Assembly (NCBI GenBank): GCA_030268105.1
Contig: BSDZ01000016.1
Location: 1,309,501 to 1,373,500 of the forward strand
DNA length: 64,000 nucleotides
Reading direction: 5' to 3'
Source of the DNA: Volvox africanus
Lineage: Eukaryota; Chlorophyta; Chlorophyceae; Chlamydomonadales; Volvocaceae
Below, piece after piece: positions 62,147-64,000 of this stretch. Under the pieces are notes generated by a model, which made no database searches, was not told where the DNA came from, and saw only the letters and a list, made by a program, of their open reading frames with translations. The position numbers and the translations under genes are program-made. How positions within the stretch are numbered: position 1 is the stretch's first letter; the number at the start of each line of letters is the position of its first letter.

Positions 62147-64000
62147 ACACAACCAAGACTCATAAACACAATGTCATCAAAGTGCACACATGCACGCATA
62201 CACACACGCACAGAATCGAACCCGCGCGGCCTCAAGAGTCCTCAGAGCCAGTTTACCTGATCAGCTTGCCAATGGACGCCTCGCCCAACACCTCCGCCCG
62301 AATACCCGCACGCTTCATCTGGGCAGCGATGTCACGCGCGTATTCCGCAACCATGTCGTTGACTGTTAGCAACCGAACCTGCAGTGACCGGAGTGATGTT
62401 GCAGGTCAGACATGACACGCAATGATGCCCCGGTCTCCCCGAGTGTGCATGTGTGTATGTGGTGTTGACCGCCATGTCATTGTCGGCGTCGACCGAACAA
62501 CAAGTCTATGTGCACTAAGGTCTCCTCAGCAATTCCTCCTCAGCAATTCGTTGCTCGTTGTTTTATTATTTCTTAATAATTAACTCATCGAGGTTAAGAT
62601 ATCATATTTAAACCTGCCCTGACATGCATACATACATGCATACCGTACACAACCACACACACACACACGCATGTATGCATGCATGTACATGTATGTACAG
62701 ACATACATCCGCACATGTACTGCAGCCCCCATCGCTCCTCCGGCATTCTTTCTCACTCCAAATATACATACACATACAGCCACACACGTACACGCACACA
62801 CACCTGCACTGGTGCCAGCCACAGCGGAAACGCCCCCATGTAGTTCTCAATGAGGATGCCGAAGAATCGCTCCAGGGAGCCGAAGATGGCCCGGTGGATC
62901 ATGATGGGGCGCTGCTTGCTGGCGGAGGAGTCCATGTAGTGCATGTCGAAGCTGGGGCGTTAGGAGGGGAGGGGATGGGAGGGCGTTAGGGAAGGGGGAG
63001 GCGGGAGGGGAGAGGGGAGGGAAAGGGGTAGGAAAAGGGGGAGGGTTGGGCGTTAGGAGGATGGGATGGGATGGGATGGGATGGGATGGGATGGGATGGG
63101 ATGGCGTTCTCCTCCTCCTCGTCCCCACCCTCTTCCACTCACCGCTCAGGCAGATTGAAGTCCAACTGGATAGTGGAGCACTGCCACTTGCGGCCGATGG
63201 CGTCACGAATCTTGATGTCAATCTTGGGGCCGTAGAAGGCGCCGCCGCCCGCATCCACCTGTGGGAGGAGGGGAGGGGAGGGGGTGAGGGAGGACGTGAT
63301 GGTGCAGCTATGTAGACGCCGAGCCAGCTCCGTAAGAGCTCGTTCCCCCCCTTTGGGGATCTGTCAATTTTGTGACCGCCATAATTCAGGATACCAATCC
63401 CCACATACGCACACACACATAACCATATACATACACATACATACACACGCAGGTTACCTGGTACCTCCAGCCTTTAACCCCCAGCGCCTCCACCAGCGCC
63501 GCCTCCGCCATCGCCCAGATGTCGTCCTCACCCACTGACTTCTCCGGCCGTGTCGACAAGTTCACCTGAGCAGGGAGTAAAGAGGTAACTCTTGGCTTAT
63601 GGGGTTTGTGGAGGGGCTTCTGCAGGGGCTTATGGAGGAGGGGCTTATGGGGTTTGGTGCGGTTTGCGGGTCCAGGGAGGGATGGGGTTAACCGGTAAAA
63701 ACATGGTGAGCCACGGACAAACGAATGCAGCAGCACCTGAGGCTCCATGAGCTGCGACGTAAGGCCCCCATAGGTTGAGTTTGGGACGCGAGTTTGCGAG
63801 AGGTGATGGCCCCCCCCCGGGTACGGAAAAAGGGAAAGGGGGGCCTCTGCCTGACAGCACCCGCGTAAGGACCACCCGAGTGCGAACGCAAACAGGGGAG
63901 GAGCAACCTTACGGGGGAGCCAGACCGCAAGACAGAACGTGCAGCTTTAGAATGCAGCCCCCATCTGAGCATCTTTTACTCCACACCATGCCAACACACA
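62147..64000 (-). pseudogene. Inverted duplicate of threonyl-tRNA synthetase exons 13-16
   Basis: On the minus strand the exons fall at 63565-63458, 63258-63143, 62951-62804 and 62378-62257, with splice sites and frame identical to the plus-strand gene. Beyond exon 16 the sequence departs from the synthetase at 62147 and runs into the coiled-coil gene's 5' region, so exons 17-18 (end of the anticodon-binding domain and stop codon) are missing. Whether the 5' part of a second gene copy lies to the right cannot be seen. As it stands it is a 3'-truncated copy. Confidence 0.88.
63059..63103. repeat. GGATG pentanucleotide repeat (mirror of 55420-55464)
   Basis: Same unit count as in the left arm of the inverted repeat. 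Confidence 0.9.

Overview
The window is nuclear DNA from a green alga, most likely a volvocalean chlorophyte; the species cannot be resolved. The grounds are intron-dense, GC-rich genes with short exons and strict GT/GC-AG boundaries, TGTAA motifs (the volvocine poly(A) signal) after several stop codons, a chromodomain Ty3/gypsy retrotransposon family, ciliary genes, an organellar threonyl-tRNA synthetase and an AP2-type transcription factor. Protein-level calls come from conserved motifs read by eye. Most gene models below were assembled exon by exon and checked by reading-phase agreement at every junction.

Layout. 1-8.3 kb is a nest of LTR retrotransposons. A decayed minus-strand gypsy element (A, 1-4869) sits inside a plus-strand gypsy element of the same family (B, 4870-7406), which itself sits inside a copia integrase gene (7407-about 8310). 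The copia remnant abuts an exon encoding an AP2 DNA-binding domain (8397-9200). 11.2-25.3 kb (minus) is one 26-exon gene for CFAP57/FAP57, a WD40 plus coiled-coil axonemal protein that reconstructs to 1252 aa. 27.1-31.6 kb (minus) is a nine-exon CCP5/AGBL5-type cytosolic carboxypeptidase (966 aa), a tubulin deglutamylase. 32.85-33.2 kb (minus) is the 3' end of an unrecognised gene. 34.4-38.0 kb (plus) is a mitochondrial-carrier-family protein of the NAD+/folate type with a large low-complexity insertion. 41.5-44.7 kb (plus) is a phosphatidylserine decarboxylase. 47.8-57.3 kb (plus) is an 18-exon organellar-type threonyl-tRNA synthetase (719 aa). 58.7-62.1 kb (minus) is an uncharacterised coiled-coil gene with a very long ATT microsatellite in one intron.

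Two duplications dominate the right end. The 3' half of the coiled-coil gene is repeated in direct orientation at 45952-47236, just upstream of the synthetase gene. The stretch 54523-56376 of the synthetase gene (exons 13-16) is repeated as an inverted copy at 62147-64000 with no net length change. The left boundary of the inverted copy lies 37 bp upstream of the coiled-coil gene's start codon. This is either a very recent foldback rearrangement or an assembly artefact.

Functionally, CFAP57 (inner dynein arm) and CCP5 (removal of branch-point glutamates from tubulin) are neighbouring ciliary genes on the same strand. The carrier, the decarboxylase and the synthetase are organelle or membrane housekeeping genes with no evident operon-like link. 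I found no CRISPR array, rRNA or convincing tRNA gene.
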